A stretch of DNA of 64,000 nucleotides from contig NZ_RHOU01000010.1 of NCBI RefSeq assembly GCF_003946645.1, forward strand, positions 1-64,000. The letters run 5' to 3'. The position numbers were made by a program, and so were the translations under genes. Below the pieces are notes generated by a model. The model was not told the DNA's origin. It did no database searches and was given only the letters and a program-made list of their open reading frames with translations. The stretch is from Lapidilactobacillus wuchangensis. Its GTDB lineage: Bacteria; Bacillota; Bacilli; Lactobacillales; Lactobacillaceae. This document shows, in pieces, positions 7,628-17,695 of the stretch (position 1 is the first letter of the stretch; each line of letters begins with the position of its first letter).

Positions 7628-9487
7628 TTACTCTAATTCTTTCTTGCCAGTATACAACTGATAATACTCGCCATGTTGCTGCATTAATTGCTCGTGATTA
7701 CCATGCTCAATAATGCGACCGTGATCTAAGACGAGGATCAAATCTGAGTTGGCGATGGTGGAAAGTCGGTGGGCGATTACGAAGGTCGTACGGCCTTTCA
7801 TCAAATTATCCATTCCAGCTTGAACCAAACGTTCAGTCCGCGTATCAATGCTTGAAGTGGCTTCGTCAAGAATCATTAATGGCGTGTTGGCCACGCTGGC
7901 CCGGGCAATTGACAACAATTGCTTTTGACCTTGAGATAAGTCAGAGCCATCGCCGTCAATCAAGGTGTCGTAGCCACGACTAGTTTCACTGATGAAATCA
8001 TCAGCGTGAGCGAGTTCAGCGGCGGCTTCCACGTCGGCATCGGTGGCACTAAGCCGCCCGAAGCGAATGTTCTCGCGAATGCTGGTACTGAACAAGTTCG
8101 TGGACTGCAAAACGATTGCCAGCGAATGACGCAGGTCAGCCTTTTTAATGTTGCGAATATCAATGCCATCATAAGTGATCACGCCAGAATTGATTTCGTA
8201 GAAACGGTTGATCATGCTACTGAAGGTTGTTTTACCAGCACCAGTTTCACCAACTAGCGCCACCTTCTCACCAGGTTCTACAGTGACATTAATATCGTGC
8301 AACACTGTTTGTCCAGGGAGATAGCCGAAGTTAACGTGATCGAACACAATTCGACCAGCAACTGGTACTTTGGTAAACGAACCGTCTTGCTGTGGCACTT
8401 GCCAGTACCAGGCGTGATTATCTTGGCCGTCAGCTTGATGTAAGGTGACTTGCCCCTGATCAACTTCAACTGGACTATCTTGTAGTTGGAAAATTCGTTC
8501 GGCCCCAGCTAAGGCCATCACAATCGAGTTCAACTGTTGGGAAATCTGGGCGATTGGCTGACTAAATGATTTACTCAATTGCAAGAAGGCAGCGATTGAG
8601 CCGATAGTCAGTGCTGACCAACCATTAATGGCGATCATGCCACCAGCAATTGCAATCAAAACATAAAGGCCGTTACCTAAGTTACCCATAATTGGGAATA
8701 ACATAATTGCGTAGGCGTTGGCTTTAGCCGCGTCCGTTTGGAAATCTTTATTTTCTACATCGAATTTGGCTTTGGTTTGGGGTTCGTGAGAGAAGACTTT
8801 GATGACCTTCAAGCCGTTCAAGACTTCCTCGACGAAACCGTTCAATTTACCAAGCTGTTTTTGTTGCTGTTTGAAATAATAACTACTTTTACCAGTTAAG
8901 AAACGTACCACGCCAATACTTAATAAGAAAATAACTAGCGTGACTAAGGTCAACATCGGACTTAAAACGATCATCCCAGCCAAAACAAAGACCAAGTTGA
9001 AGACCGAATTGACGAACTGAGGAATACTTTGAGAAATCATTTGCATCAAGGTATCCACATCGTTGGTATAACGACTCATGATGTCGCCATAATCATTTTG
9101 ATCGAAATAAATAATCGGGAGCGCCTGCATATGAACGAACATGTCGTCCCGAATTTTCTTCTGCAGACGTTGACCAAGAATCGCCATGATTTGCGTGAAG
9201 GCAAAAGTGGCAATGACCCCGATTAAATAAATCCCGGACATTAAGGCCAAGGCTTGAAAAAGTGGAGCAAAATTCGGCGTTGCCTGCTTAGTCATGGGCA
9301 CAATATAATCATCGATCAACCGCTGCAAGAATAACGAGCCGTAAACAGTGGCACCGGCAGAAACGATAATCGCAATCATCGCCACAATAAATGGTGCGGG
9401 ATAGGTGCCAACGACGAATTTCAGCAGTCGGCGTAAAGTGGTTGAGCGTTTTGCTTTGGTTGGTGCTTTAAGCGTCTTTTCCGTCAT
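7628..9487 (-). CDS. ABC exporter half-transporter, canonical ATPase partner
   Basis: A 619-residue half-transporter: six transmembrane helices in about residues 25-330, then a nucleotide-binding domain. Walker A GETGAGKTT is at about 413-421, the signature LSQGQ at 517-521, Walker B ILDE at 539-542 and the switch histidine H573. The catalytic glutamate and histidine are present, unlike in its partner. A longer ORF begins at 9532, but the ATG at 9487, preceded by AGGTGA, is preferred. It overlaps the partner gene by 20 bp, so the two are translationally linked and should form one heterodimer of the EfrAB/YfiBC/TM287-288 type. Substrates could be drugs or peptides; none is indicated. Confidence 0.9.
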   Translation of the reverse strand: MTEKTLKAPTKAKRSTTLRRLLKFVVGTYPAPFIVAMIAIIVSAGATVYGSLFLQRLIDDYIVPMTKQATPNFAPLFQALALMSGIYLIGVIATFAFTQIMAILGQRLQKKIRDDMFVHMQALPIIYFDQNDYGDIMSRYTNDVDTLMQMISQSIPQFVNSVFNLVFVLAGMIVLSPMLTLVTLVIFLLSIGVVRFLTGKSSYYFKQQQKQLGKLNGFVEEVLNGLKVIKVFSHEPQTKAKFDVENKDFQTDAAKANAYAIMLFPIMGNLGNGLYVLIAIAGGMIAINGWSALTIGSIAAFLQLSKSFSQPIAQISQQLNSIVMALAGAERIFQLQDSPVEVDQGQVTLHQADGQDNHAWYWQVPQQDGSFTKVPVAGRIVFDHVNFGYLPGQTVLHDINVTVEPGEKVALVGETGAGKTTFSSMINRFYEINSGVITYDGIDIRNIKKADLRHSLAIVLQSTNLFSTSIRENIRFGRLSATDADVEAAAELAHADDFISETSRGYDTLIDGDGSDLSQGQKQLLSIARASVANTPLMILDEATSSIDTRTERLVQAGMDNLMKGRTTFVIAHRLSTIANSDLILVLDHGRIIEHGNHEQLMQQHGEYYQLYTGKKELE

Positions 9488-11216
9488 CAGTCGTTTCACC
9501 TGCTTTCTGTTGTTGATATTGATAAATTTCACGATATAGCGTATTACGTTGGACTAATTCGTCATGAGTGCCCACGTCCTGAATGTGGCCGTGATCCATG
9601 ACAATAATTTGATCGGCATCTTTAATGGAAACAATTCGCTGGGAAATAATAATTTTCGTGGTGTCGGGCATATCTTGCCGTAAGCCTTCACGAATCATTT
9701 GCTCAGTGTGGGTATCCACTGCCGAGGTGGAATCATCCAAAATTAAAATCTTCGGCTTCTTCAACAAAGCTCGAGCAATCGTCAAACGTTGCTGTTGACC
9801 ACCAGAAACGTTGGTCCCACCTTGTTCGACGTGAGTTTGATATCCATCATCAAATTCGTTAATGAAACCGTCAGCTTGGGCAGTTTTGGCCGCGGCAATC
9901 ACTTGCTCGTCAGTGGCGTCTTCATCGCCCCAGCGCAAGTTCTCGGCAATCGTTCCGGAGAAAAGAATGCTGTTCTGCAGCACCATCGCCACATTGTCCC
10001 GCAGCGTCCGCAAATCATAGTGCCGCACATTGCGCCCGCCAATTAACAATTTACCTTTACTAATGTCGTAAAGGCGGGGAATCAGTTGGACTAAAGTACT
10101 CTTACCAGAACCAGTCTCGCCAATGATCCCAATGACCTCGCCGGACTTAATTGATAAATTAATATCTTGCAAAATTGCTTTGGGTGAATCGCCATATTCA
10201 AAATTAACATGCTTAAATTCAATGGCGCCATCAGACATTGCCAACAAAGGATGCTTGGGATTGGTGATGGTCGATTGATCTTGTAACACTTCAGCGATTC
10301 GGTCGCCACTAGCTTGCGAAATCGACAACTGGGTGAAGACCATGGCCAGAATATTTAAGCTGAACAAAATTGAATTGGAATAAGCATACATACTAACGAG
10401 TTGACCAGTTTGTAATTGGCCACCAACAATTAATTTAGCGCCAAACCAAGAAAGTAAAATCACGGCCGAGTTCAGCACCAACATCATTGCTGGTCCGTTT
10501 AAGGACATAATTTGTTGGGCTTTAGTGAAGACTTCAGCGATGCCTTGGGAAGCCTTCTTGAATTTACTGATTTCTTCGTCTTCGCGGACGTAAGTTTTAA
10601 CGACTTGAACGCCACGAACATTCTCGCGGACCACTTGGTTTAACACGTCGTAGCGTTGGAAAACTTTCCGAAACAGTGGCCGGGCGAAATGAATCACTAA
10701 GGCCAAGGCAATGGTCAGTAGTGGCACCAGGACCACGAAAATCATCGCCAGCGAACTGTTGACGTTAAACGCCATAATAATGGAAAAGATCAGTAACAAG
10801 GGTGCCCGCACCGCAATTCTGGTCATCATCTGGAAAGCTGTCTGGACGTTGGTCACATCGGTGGTTAAGCGGGTAACCAAACTAGAGCCAGAGAAGCGGT
10901 CAATGTTGGCGAACGAGAAGTCCTGAATGTGATAGAACATATCGTGCCGTAAATTGGCAGCGAAACCAGCACTGGCATGTGGCGCGGCCCAACTAGCACC
11001 GGCCCCACAAGCTAATGAGAATAATGTCATGATCAATAATATGATCCCGTATTTTGTGATGTAGTTCATATCTTTCTTCATAATGCCGTAATCAATAATA
11101 TTACCCATTAGGAAGGGGATGAAAGTCTCAATCGCAACTTCAACCGCAACCAGGATCTGTGACGTAAACGCCAGCTTGCGGTATTCCCGAATAGAACGCA
11201 TAAGTATTCGAATCAT
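9468..11216 (-). CDS. ABC exporter half-transporter with degenerate ATPase site
   Basis: A 582-residue half-transporter with six transmembrane helices (about 15-300) and a nucleotide-binding domain: Walker A GETGSGKST at 366-374, signature SGGQ at 471-474. Walker B reads LILDD, so the catalytic glutamate is aspartate D495. The switch loop reads SQR, so the usual histidine is Q526. This pattern is known from heterodimeric exporters such as TM287/288, where one composite site is inactive for hydrolysis and regulatory. It is the first gene of the two-gene operon. Its start has an AGGAGG ribosome site. The upstream region is shared with the divergent polysaccharide cluster. Confidence 0.9.
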   Translation of the reverse strand: MIRILMRSIREYRKLAFTSQILVAVEVAIETFIPFLMGNIIDYGIMKKDMNYITKYGIILLIMTLFSLACGAGASWAAPHASAGFAANLRHDMFYHIQDFSFANIDRFSGSSLVTRLTTDVTNVQTAFQMMTRIAVRAPLLLIFSIIMAFNVNSSLAMIFVVLVPLLTIALALVIHFARPLFRKVFQRYDVLNQVVRENVRGVQVVKTYVREDEEISKFKKASQGIAEVFTKAQQIMSLNGPAMMLVLNSAVILLSWFGAKLIVGGQLQTGQLVSMYAYSNSILFSLNILAMVFTQLSISQASGDRIAEVLQDQSTITNPKHPLLAMSDGAIEFKHVNFEYGDSPKAILQDINLSIKSGEVIGIIGETGSGKSTLVQLIPRLYDISKGKLLIGGRNVRHYDLRTLRDNVAMVLQNSILFSGTIAENLRWGDEDATDEQVIAAAKTAQADGFINEFDDGYQTHVEQGGTNVSGGQQQRLTIARALLKKPKILILDDSTSAVDTHTEQMIREGLRQDMPDTTKIIISQRIVSIKDADQIIVMDHGHIQDVGTHDELVQRNTLYREIYQYQQQKAGETTDDGKDA

Positions 11217-11814
11217 CTGCTAACCTCCTGTAAAAAAATGCATTACTACCATTGTACGCCAATTGGTCCACAAATTTCTAGAATTAACTTATTAAAAATT
11301 AGTTACACGACGCAAATAGTTGATTTAATCAATCTATTTCAATGTTACCCCGTAACTAAATTTAAAGCTACCATAACGCTAACCTGACAAAAACAAGAAA
11401 ATTCAGATGAACAGCTGCCGAAATAATTGTAATAATAATCAAATTAAACCGATTATTTTGCGTAAATAAACAATCGTCAATAAATTGGTCTAGCAAAAAC
11501 GCAAACCGAAAATACAATAATGTCAAACAATTTGACTCAAAAAAGTCACTTCACAATTAAAAATTTGATATTGTTATAAATTTGTAATAATCAAACAACC
11601 CTTTGCGATTCGTGAAAAAGCTCTCCTTTATGACTTTACACAAGCCCTGACGGTATTGTTCAGTTTGTGGCTAATTGATATACTGGGACAGTATGTACAA
11701 CGTTTACTATGTAAATTTGGCTAACAAAAGTATAAATTGTGATTTGCTAAGTTAAACAAATTTTACATTATTTAAGTAGTTTCTGATCAATTGAGTATTT
11801 GGAGGACGATATTG
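11217..11814. other. AT-rich divergent intergenic region before the polysaccharide cluster
   Basis: About 600 bp without a gene, very AT-rich, between the leftward exporter operon and the rightward rml genes. A sigma-A promoter for rmlA is visible in its right part. I see no clear operator, attenuator or anti-termination signal, and no coding remnant. Confidence 0.6.
11656..11684 (+). promoter_or_regulatory. Promoter of the polysaccharide cluster
   Basis: TTGTTC at 11656-11661 and TATACT at 11679-11684 are 17 bp apart. This would leave an untranslated leader of roughly 120 nt before rmlA. Confidence 0.55.
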
Positions 11815-12717
11815 ATGAAGGGCATTATTTTAGCAGGCGGTTCGGGCACCCGGTTATATCCATTAACAACAGTAACTTCGAAACAATTATTACCAGTCTT
11901 TGATAAACCAATGATTTATTATCCAATGTCAGTACTGATGAACGCTGGTATTCGCGATATTCTAATTATTTCCACACCAGATGACACACCACGCTTTGAA
12001 AAACTATTTGGTGATGGCCATCAATTTGGCATTGCACTTTCCTACTTAGTTCAAGCAAAGCCAGAAGGATTGGCGCAAGCCTTTATTATTGCGGCTGATT
12101 TTATTGGTCATGATTCTGTCGCGATGATTCTTGGTGACAATATCTTCGTTGGACAAGGATTGAATGAACGACTTAATCATGCTGTTGAAAGTGCCAATTC
12201 GGGTAATGGTGCGACAGTCTTTGGTTATTATGTGAACGATCCAGAGCGCTTTGGTATCGTTGAGTTTGATCAGAATGGTCGGGCTATTTCAATTGAAGAA
12301 AAGCCAGCTAAACCTAAGAGCAACTATTGCGTAACCGGCCTTTACATTTACGACAATCGAATTGTTGAATATGCTAAAAGTTTGAAGCCATCAGCTCGTG
12401 GTGAATTAGAAATCACCGACTTAAATAATATCTATCTGCAAAATAATGAACTGAATGTAGAAGTCTTAGGGCAAGGCTTCACCTGGCTTGACACGGGGAC
12501 TCATGAAAGCTTAGTAGATGCAACTAATTTTGTTCGAACCTTGGAAACTCATGAGCACCGCAAAATTGCTTGCTTAGAAGAAATTGCCTATCTGAAGGGC
12601 TGGATTTCAAAAGACGATGTTATGAAATCGTATGAAACACTTAAGAAAAATCAATATGGCCAATATTTATTGGATGTCTTAGACGGCAAGTACTTAGAAA
12701 AAGTTAATCAAAAATAG
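11815..12717 (+). CDS. rmlA: Glucose-1-phosphate thymidylyltransferase
   Basis: A 300-residue enzyme that makes dTDP-glucose from glucose-1-phosphate and dTTP, the first step to dTDP-L-rhamnose. The nucleotide-binding [11 protein letters not shown] lies at about residues 8-18, and GDNIF and EEKPAKPKS are typical of RmlA. The length is normal. The ORF can be extended to 11791, but GGAGG at 11801-11805 is nine bases from the ATG at 11815, which is the likely start. It opens the cluster and is followed by rmlB after 10 bp. Confidence 0.95.
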   Translation: MKGIILAGGSGTRLYPLTTVTSKQLLPVFDKPMIYYPMSVLMNAGIRDILIISTPDDTPRFEKLFGDGHQFGIALSYLVQAKPEGLAQAFIIAADFIGHDSVAMILGDNIFVGQGLNERLNHAVESANSGNGATVFGYYVNDPERFGIVEFDQNGRAISIEEKPAKPKSNYCVTGLYIYDNRIVEYAKSLKPSARGELEITDLNNIYLQNNELNVEVLGQGFTWLDTGTHESLVDATNFVRTLETHEHRKIACLEEIAYLKGWISKDDVMKSYETLKKNQYGQYLLDVLDGKYLEKVNQK

Positions 12718-12727
12718 GGGTAATGAA

Positions 12728-13747
12728 ATGACAACGATTGTAACAGGCGGCGCTGGGTTTATCGGTAGTAACTTTATTTTCTATATGCTAAAGAAACATC
12801 CAGAAGAGCGCATTATTTGTGTTGATAAGTTAACTTATGCTGGTAATTTATCAACGTTAGCTTCAGTGATGGATAATCCTAATTTTCGCTTTGTTAAAGC
12901 TGATATTTGTGATGAAAGCGCAATTGATCAGTTATTTGTGGAAGAGCATCCCGATGTTGTCGTTAACTTTGCTGCTGAGAGCCATGTTGACCGTTCAATT
13001 AAAGACCCTAATATTTTCTTACAGACGAATATTATGGGCACTGCTAATTTAATGAATGTTGCGCGTAAATATGGTGTGCAACGATTCCATCAGGTCTCAA
13101 CTGATGAGGTTTATGGTGATTTACCATTGGACCGGCCAGATTTGTTCTTTACGGAGGAGACACCGATTCACACGAGTTCACCATACAGTTCATCGAAGGC
13201 AGCGGCAGATTTGTTGGTATTGGCTTATCATCGTACTTATGGCCTGCCCGTAACAATTTCACGTTGTTCTAATAACTATGGCTCTTACCAATTCCCAGAG
13301 AAATTAATCCCATTAATGTTTATTGATGCCACTGAAAACAGACCATTACCTGTTTATGGCGAAGGTCTTAATGTCCGCGATTGGTTATATGTTGAAGATC
13401 ACTGCCAAGCAATTGATTTGATTTTGCAGAATGGCCGTGTCGGCGAAGTCTACAATATTGGTGGTCACAACGAAATGCGGAATATCGATATTGTCAAAAT
13501 CATTTGTCAAACACTAGGAAAACCAGAAAGCTTAATTGAACATGTGACTGATCGTAAGGGCCATGATCGTCGCTATGCGATTGATCCAACCAAAATTCAT
13601 AATGAATTAGGTTGGTTGCCAGAGACCAATTTCAAAGATGGTATCGCTGAAACCTTGAAGTGGTATCAAGATAATCAAGATTGGTGGCAGCAAATTATTA
13701 ATGGTGATTATCAGAAGTATTACGAAAAAATGTACGCAAATCGTTAG
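12728..13747 (+). CDS. rmlB: dTDP-glucose 4,6-dehydratase
   Basis: A 339-residue extended short-chain dehydrogenase that converts dTDP-glucose to dTDP-4-keto-6-deoxyglucose. The NAD-binding GGAGFIGSN begins at residue 7. The catalytic STDEVYGD and the YSSSK (YxxxK) motif are both present, and LNVRDWLYVEDHC is the usual RmlB segment. It follows rmlA by 10 bp and precedes rmlD by 12 bp, so the three form one transcription unit. In most clusters rmlC lies between rmlA and rmlB; here it is absent. Confidence 0.95.
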   Translation: MTTIVTGGAGFIGSNFIFYMLKKHPEERIICVDKLTYAGNLSTLASVMDNPNFRFVKADICDESAIDQLFVEEHPDVVVNFAAESHVDRSIKDPNIFLQTNIMGTANLMNVARKYGVQRFHQVSTDEVYGDLPLDRPDLFFTEETPIHTSSPYSSSKAAADLLVLAYHRTYGLPVTISRCSNNYGSYQFPEKLIPLMFIDATENRPLPVYGEGLNVRDWLYVEDHCQAIDLILQNGRVGEVYNIGGHNEMRNIDIVKIICQTLGKPESLIEHVTDRKGHDRRYAIDPTKIHNELGWLPETNFKDGIAETLKWYQDNQDWWQQIINGDYQKYYEKMYANR

Positions 13748-13759
13748 GGGCTTAAGTTA

Positions 13760-14686
13760 ATGAAAATATTTGTTACAGGTGTTGCCGGTCAACTAGGCCA
13801 CGATGTCATGAATGAATTAGCACGTCGTGGTTATCAAGGCTATGGCAGTGACTTAGCACCACAGTATGCTGGTGTTCAAGATGGTACTGCAGTTACAACG
13901 ATGCCTTATGTTTCAATGGATATTACTGATGCTGCAGCTGTCAGCAAGACACTAGCACAAATTAAACCTGATGTCGTCGTTCATTGTGCAGCTTGGACAG
14001 CGGTTGATTTGGCTGAAGAAGCAGACAAGAAGTCATTAGTAACAGCAATTAACGTTCAGGGTACGGAAAATATTGCCAAAGCATGTCACCAATTAAACGC
14101 AAAAATGATTTATTTAAGTACTGATTATGTTTTCAACGGTCAAGGAACTGAACCTTGGCAACCTGACAATCATGATTATCAACCGTTAAATGTCTATGGC
14201 CAAACAAAATTGGCTGGTGAACAAGCAGTCGTTAATAATCTTGATAAATACTTTATTGTTCGCATTGCTTGGGTGTTTGGCATTAATGGCAAGAACTTTA
14301 TCAAGACCATGTTACAAGTTGGCAAAACTCATCCAGAATTGAAAGTAGTCGCAGATCAAATAGGAACGCCAACGTACACTTTCGATTTAGCTAGATTATT
14401 GGTTGATATGGCTGAAACTGATAAATATGGTTACTACCACGCAACTAATGAGGGCGGTTATATTAGTTGGGCTGATTTCGCCAAAGCAATCTTTGCAACT
14501 GCTGGTTATCAGACTAAAGTTACCCCAGTTACAACGGCTGAATACGGAGTTTCTAAGGCTGCCCGACCATTTAACAGCCGGTTAGATAAAAGCAAACTAG
14601 TTGCAGCTGGCTTTAAACCATTACCCACATGGCAAGATGCGTTAAATCGCTATGTGGAAATATTGCGTCAGCAAGATTTCTTCTAA
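13760..14686 (+). CDS. rmlD: dTDP-4-dehydrorhamnose reductase
   Basis: A 308-residue NADPH-dependent reductase forming dTDP-L-rhamnose. GVAGQLGHDV at the N-terminus binds the cofactor; STDYVFNG and the YGQTK (YxxxK) motif supply the catalytic residues. Its substrate needs the 3,5-epimerase RmlC, which I do not find in the window, so RmlC must be encoded elsewhere if rhamnose is made. A gap of 143 bp follows, ending one probable transcription or recombination block before the glycosyltransferases. Confidence 0.94.
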   Translation: MKIFVTGVAGQLGHDVMNELARRGYQGYGSDLAPQYAGVQDGTAVTTMPYVSMDITDAAAVSKTLAQIKPDVVVHCAAWTAVDLAEEADKKSLVTAINVQGTENIAKACHQLNAKMIYLSTDYVFNGQGTEPWQPDNHDYQPLNVYGQTKLAGEQAVVNNLDKYFIVRIAWVFGINGKNFIKTMLQVGKTHPELKVVADQIGTPTYTFDLARLLVDMAETDKYGYYHATNEGGYISWADFAKAIFATAGYQTKVTPVTTAEYGVSKAARPFNSRLDKSKLVAAGFKPLPTWQDALNRYVEILRQQDFF

Positions 14687-14829
14687 ATACAGATGACAAA
14701 CATTGTTGATTGAAATGACTATCAAATGTTCGATGACACACCATTTAATTGGGCTGATCGTGATTAAAGGTAGGATGAAAAGTACGTTTAAGTTTTAAAG
14801 AATATCTATAGGGTGAATGGGAGTAAATA

Positions 14830-16002
14830 ATGAAGCATATTTTTATTGTGGGTAGTAAAGGAATTCCAGCAAATTATGGTGGCTATGAAACGTTCTTAGA
14901 GTACCTAACAAAAGGTAAACAAAGCAACGAGATTAAATATCACGTTGCCTGTAAGGTAACAGATAAGAAAAAGATGATGCCACAGAGGTTCGAACACAAT
15001 AATGCAGATTGCTTCAAGGTTTATGTACCAAACATTGGACCAGCTCAAGCAATTTATTATGACGTTGCTGCACTTAATCAATCGATTAAATATGTTAAAG
15101 AACATCAGATTGAGAAACCAATCTTTTATATCTTAGCATGTCGGATTGGACCATTCATGAATAGCATTGTTCGTCGAGTCCACGCGCTAGGCGGAGTTGT
15201 CTATGTTAATCCAGATGGTCATGAGTGGTTACGGGCCAAGTGGAGTAAACCAGTTCGTAGTTATTGGAAGTACTCTGAAGGTTTAATGGTCAAGCACGCC
15301 GATTTATTGATTTGTGATAGTAAGAATATTGAGAAGTATATTCAATCAAGCTATAAAAAGTATCAGCCCAAGACAACGTTCATCGCTTATGGTGCCGATG
15401 TTAAAAAATCGCAACTTGCTGATGACAATCCAAAATTAATTAATTGGTTTAACAAGTTTTCTATTAAGGCCAATAATTACTATCTAATTGTCGGCCGCTT
15501 TGTTCCAGAAAACAATTATGAAACGATGATTCGTGAATTCATGGCTTCTAATACAAAAAAAGACTTAGTAATCATTACCAACGTGGAACGCAATCATTTC
15601 TATGATGAACTGAAAGAAAAAACTCACTTTGAAAATGATCCACGAATTAAGTTTGTAGGAACCGTTTATGACGCAGAATTACTTGCTAAGATTCGTGAAT
15701 TGGCGTATGGATATCTGCACGGTCATTCTGTCGGTGGGACGAATCCTTCTTTGTTGGAAGCTTTGGCAAGTACCAAACTCAATTTGCTCTATGACGTTGG
15801 CTTTAATCGTGAAGTTGGTGAAGATGGGGCACTGTATTGGAGTAAGACAAAACAATCGTTGTCCCAATTGATAAATAGTTCAGATATTCTCACAAAAGAA
15901 GAAATTTGTTTATTTGGAAGAAAATCTGATAAACGTGTGATAGACAATTATTCCTGGGAAAGAATTGTCGATGCATACGAAACACAATTTCTTAATAGAT
16001 AG
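14830..16002 (+). CDS. DUF1972-type rhamnosyltransferase (Cps2T-like)
   Basis: A 390-residue GT-B glycosyltransferase with the N-terminal DUF1972 domain (VGSKGIPANYGGYETF at about 6-21), which defines the Cps2T/RgpA-like group that adds rhamnose early in repeat-unit assembly. The C-terminal half has the HGHSVGGTNPSLLEA donor-binding segment with the conserved glutamate. Its place directly after rmlABD agrees with a dTDP-rhamnose donor. A GGGAG ribosome site precedes the ATG. Acceptor linkage cannot be told from sequence. Confidence 0.85.
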   Translation: MKHIFIVGSKGIPANYGGYETFLEYLTKGKQSNEIKYHVACKVTDKKKMMPQRFEHNNADCFKVYVPNIGPAQAIYYDVAALNQSIKYVKEHQIEKPIFYILACRIGPFMNSIVRRVHALGGVVYVNPDGHEWLRAKWSKPVRSYWKYSEGLMVKHADLLICDSKNIEKYIQSSYKKYQPKTTFIAYGADVKKSQLADDNPKLINWFNKFSIKANNYYLIVGRFVPENNYETMIREFMASNTKKDLVIITNVERNHFYDELKEKTHFENDPRIKFVGTVYDAELLAKIRELAYGYLHGHSVGGTNPSLLEALASTKLNLLYDVGFNREVGEDGALYWSKTKQSLSQLINSSDILTKEEICLFGRKSDKRVIDNYSWERIVDAYETQFLNR

Positions 16003-16038
16003 GTAGTTATTGCCTATAACTGATAGTGGGAGGTAAAA

Positions 16039-16977
16039 ATGGCACTATTTTCATCTTTAAAGAAAAATGGTTTCAGAAAAACATTAAATGATAAAATTTC
16101 GAGTGGTAATATTCTTTATGATTTCATAAGTGTTGTTTTGAACGGTACTTCTAAAACATCTTTAGAGCTTATAAGATTGGGTGAAATTAATAGAGTATCT
16201 CGAAAAATTGGAAAAAAATATAAAAAAATTATTGAAACGCCACTAGCAGATCAAAGCTGGACAGGTAATATCAGCGATTTACCTGTATGGACTATGTGGC
16301 TACAAGGAGAAAATAATGCGCCAGAAATGGTTGCAACTACATTACGAAGTATAAAAAATAATTACTCTAATGTAATTGTAATAGACCAAAATAATTTCAG
16401 GGATTTTATTACAATTCCCCAGTATATAGTAGCAAAATGGAAACAAGGAAAAATTAGTGACGCACATTTCTCGGATATTATCAGAACGAATTTACTTGTT
16501 GAGTACGGAGGAACATGGATTGATTCTACAACCTATATTTCAAAGCAATCTTCATGGCTTAACAAAAAAATTGAAAATGAACCACTTTTCTTTTTTCAGA
16601 ATATGAGACCAGGATCCATGGGAAACTCAATTTTCTTGTCTAGTTGGTTTATCACGGCTAGACCTAATGAACCTTCTTTGCTCAGATTGAGAGAGCTATT
16701 AAATGATTATTGGAAAAGAAATAATCATTTAAAGGATTATTTCCTTTTTCATATTTTTTGGCATTTAATATTTAATGCCCACCCGCAAGTTTTCAGAAAA
16801 ATTCCAAAAGTTCCCAATTCATTGCCCTTGCAACTAATGTACGAGCTGAATAATCAGTTGTCAGAGAATGAAATAAATGAAATTTTAACAAATTTTCCTA
16901 TTCAAAAATTAACATATAAGAACTTATCATCAGATTTGAATTCCACATATTTTAAAATTGTAAACAGGAGCTTGTGA
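16039..16977 (+). CDS. Capsular polysaccharide synthesis glycosyltransferase (GT32-like)
   Basis: A 312-residue protein of the Caps_synth/GT32 type. The family core is clear: FSDIIRTNLLVEYGGTWIDST at about residues 155-175, where the aspartates bind metal and sugar nucleotide, preceded by LPVWTMWLQG. It should add one sugar of the repeat unit in the cytoplasm; donor unknown. A strong GGGAGG ribosome site precedes the start. From here the base composition becomes clearly more AT-rich than in the rml genes (many runs of A and T), which suggests a separate origin for this part of the cluster. Confidence 0.75.
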   Translation: MALFSSLKKNGFRKTLNDKISSGNILYDFISVVLNGTSKTSLELIRLGEINRVSRKIGKKYKKIIETPLADQSWTGNISDLPVWTMWLQGENNAPEMVATTLRSIKNNYSNVIVIDQNNFRDFITIPQYIVAKWKQGKISDAHFSDIIRTNLLVEYGGTWIDSTTYISKQSSWLNKKIENEPLFFFQNMRPGSMGNSIFLSSWFITARPNEPSLLRLRELLNDYWKRNNHLKDYFLFHIFWHLIFNAHPQVFRKIPKVPNSLPLQLMYELNNQLSENEINEILTNFPIQKLTYKNLSSDLNSTYFKIVNRSL

Positions 16978-16984
16978 AATAAAA

Positions 16985-17686
16985 TTGTTAAGGCGAATAT
17001 TAGACATTACTGCAAGTAAACTTAAGGGCAGTTCGTATCAATTAGATAAAGCGCTGAGCGTGGGAGATTTATTAAAAATATCAATCTGCAGAATTTATAT
17101 GCTTTTGAGAGGTTTGAGGTATGCATTTCGCCTTAAGAAAAGGGGAAAATTATTTATAGATAGTCATTCAAAAATTATTTCTCCAAGAAAGTTAAGTTTC
17201 AATGGTGTAGCCACTCTTGAAAAGTATACTTTGATTGATGCTAGAGTTAAGAAAGAGATTGCTATTGGAAAAAATTTCACATTAGGACGTAATTCTGTAA
17301 TCGAAGGACTAGGTGTTATTAGTAGACTTGGTTTAGGTTTAACAATTGGAGATAACGTAGGCGTATCTGCCAATTCCTTAATAAGCATTCGAGGTAAAGT
17401 TGAGATTGGAAATGATGTGATTATTGGCCCGTATTTTTCATTACATCCGGAGAACCATATTTTCCAAAATATACATGTGGCAACAAGACTTCAGGGGGAA
17501 GAGCGTAAGGGAATTAAAATTGGAAATAATGTGTGGATTGGAGCCAGAGTAACAATTCTTGATGGTGTAAATATTGGAAATAATGTAATTCTTGCCGCTG
17601 GTGCGGTTGTTAATAAGGATGTGCCTAACAATTGTATTGCAGGTGGAGTGCCAGCACATGTGATTAAAGATAGATTAGAAAAGTAG
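16985..17686 (+). CDS. Hexapeptide-repeat acyltransferase
   Basis: A 233-residue left-handed beta-helix acyltransferase. Isoleucine-patch hexapeptides run from about residue 75 to 220 (for example IGDNVGVSA, IGNNVWIGA, IGNNVILAA, GGVPAHVI), the WbbJ/Maa-like pattern with a GNNVWIG acetyl-CoA region. It probably O-acetylates a sugar of the polysaccharide. The start appears to be TTG, seven bases after the previous stop and without a well-placed ribosome site, so translation is probably coupled to the gene before it. The substrate sugar is unknown. Confidence 0.8.
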   Translation: MLRRILDITASKLKGSSYQLDKALSVGDLLKISICRIYMLLRGLRYAFRLKKRGKLFIDSHSKIISPRKLSFNGVATLEKYTLIDARVKKEIAIGKNFTLGRNSVIEGLGVISRLGLGLTIGDNVGVSANSLISIRGKVEIGNDVIIGPYFSLHPENHIFQNIHVATRLQGEERKGIKIGNNVWIGARVTILDGVNIGNNVILAAGAVVNKDVPNNCIAGGVPAHVIKDRLEK

Positions 17687-17695
17687 GTTAGAAAA

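Noticed and set aside
7960-8257. ORFs opposite or in other frames of the ABC exporter genes
   Set aside because: They overlap well-supported genes fully and have no ribosome sites or protein-like features.
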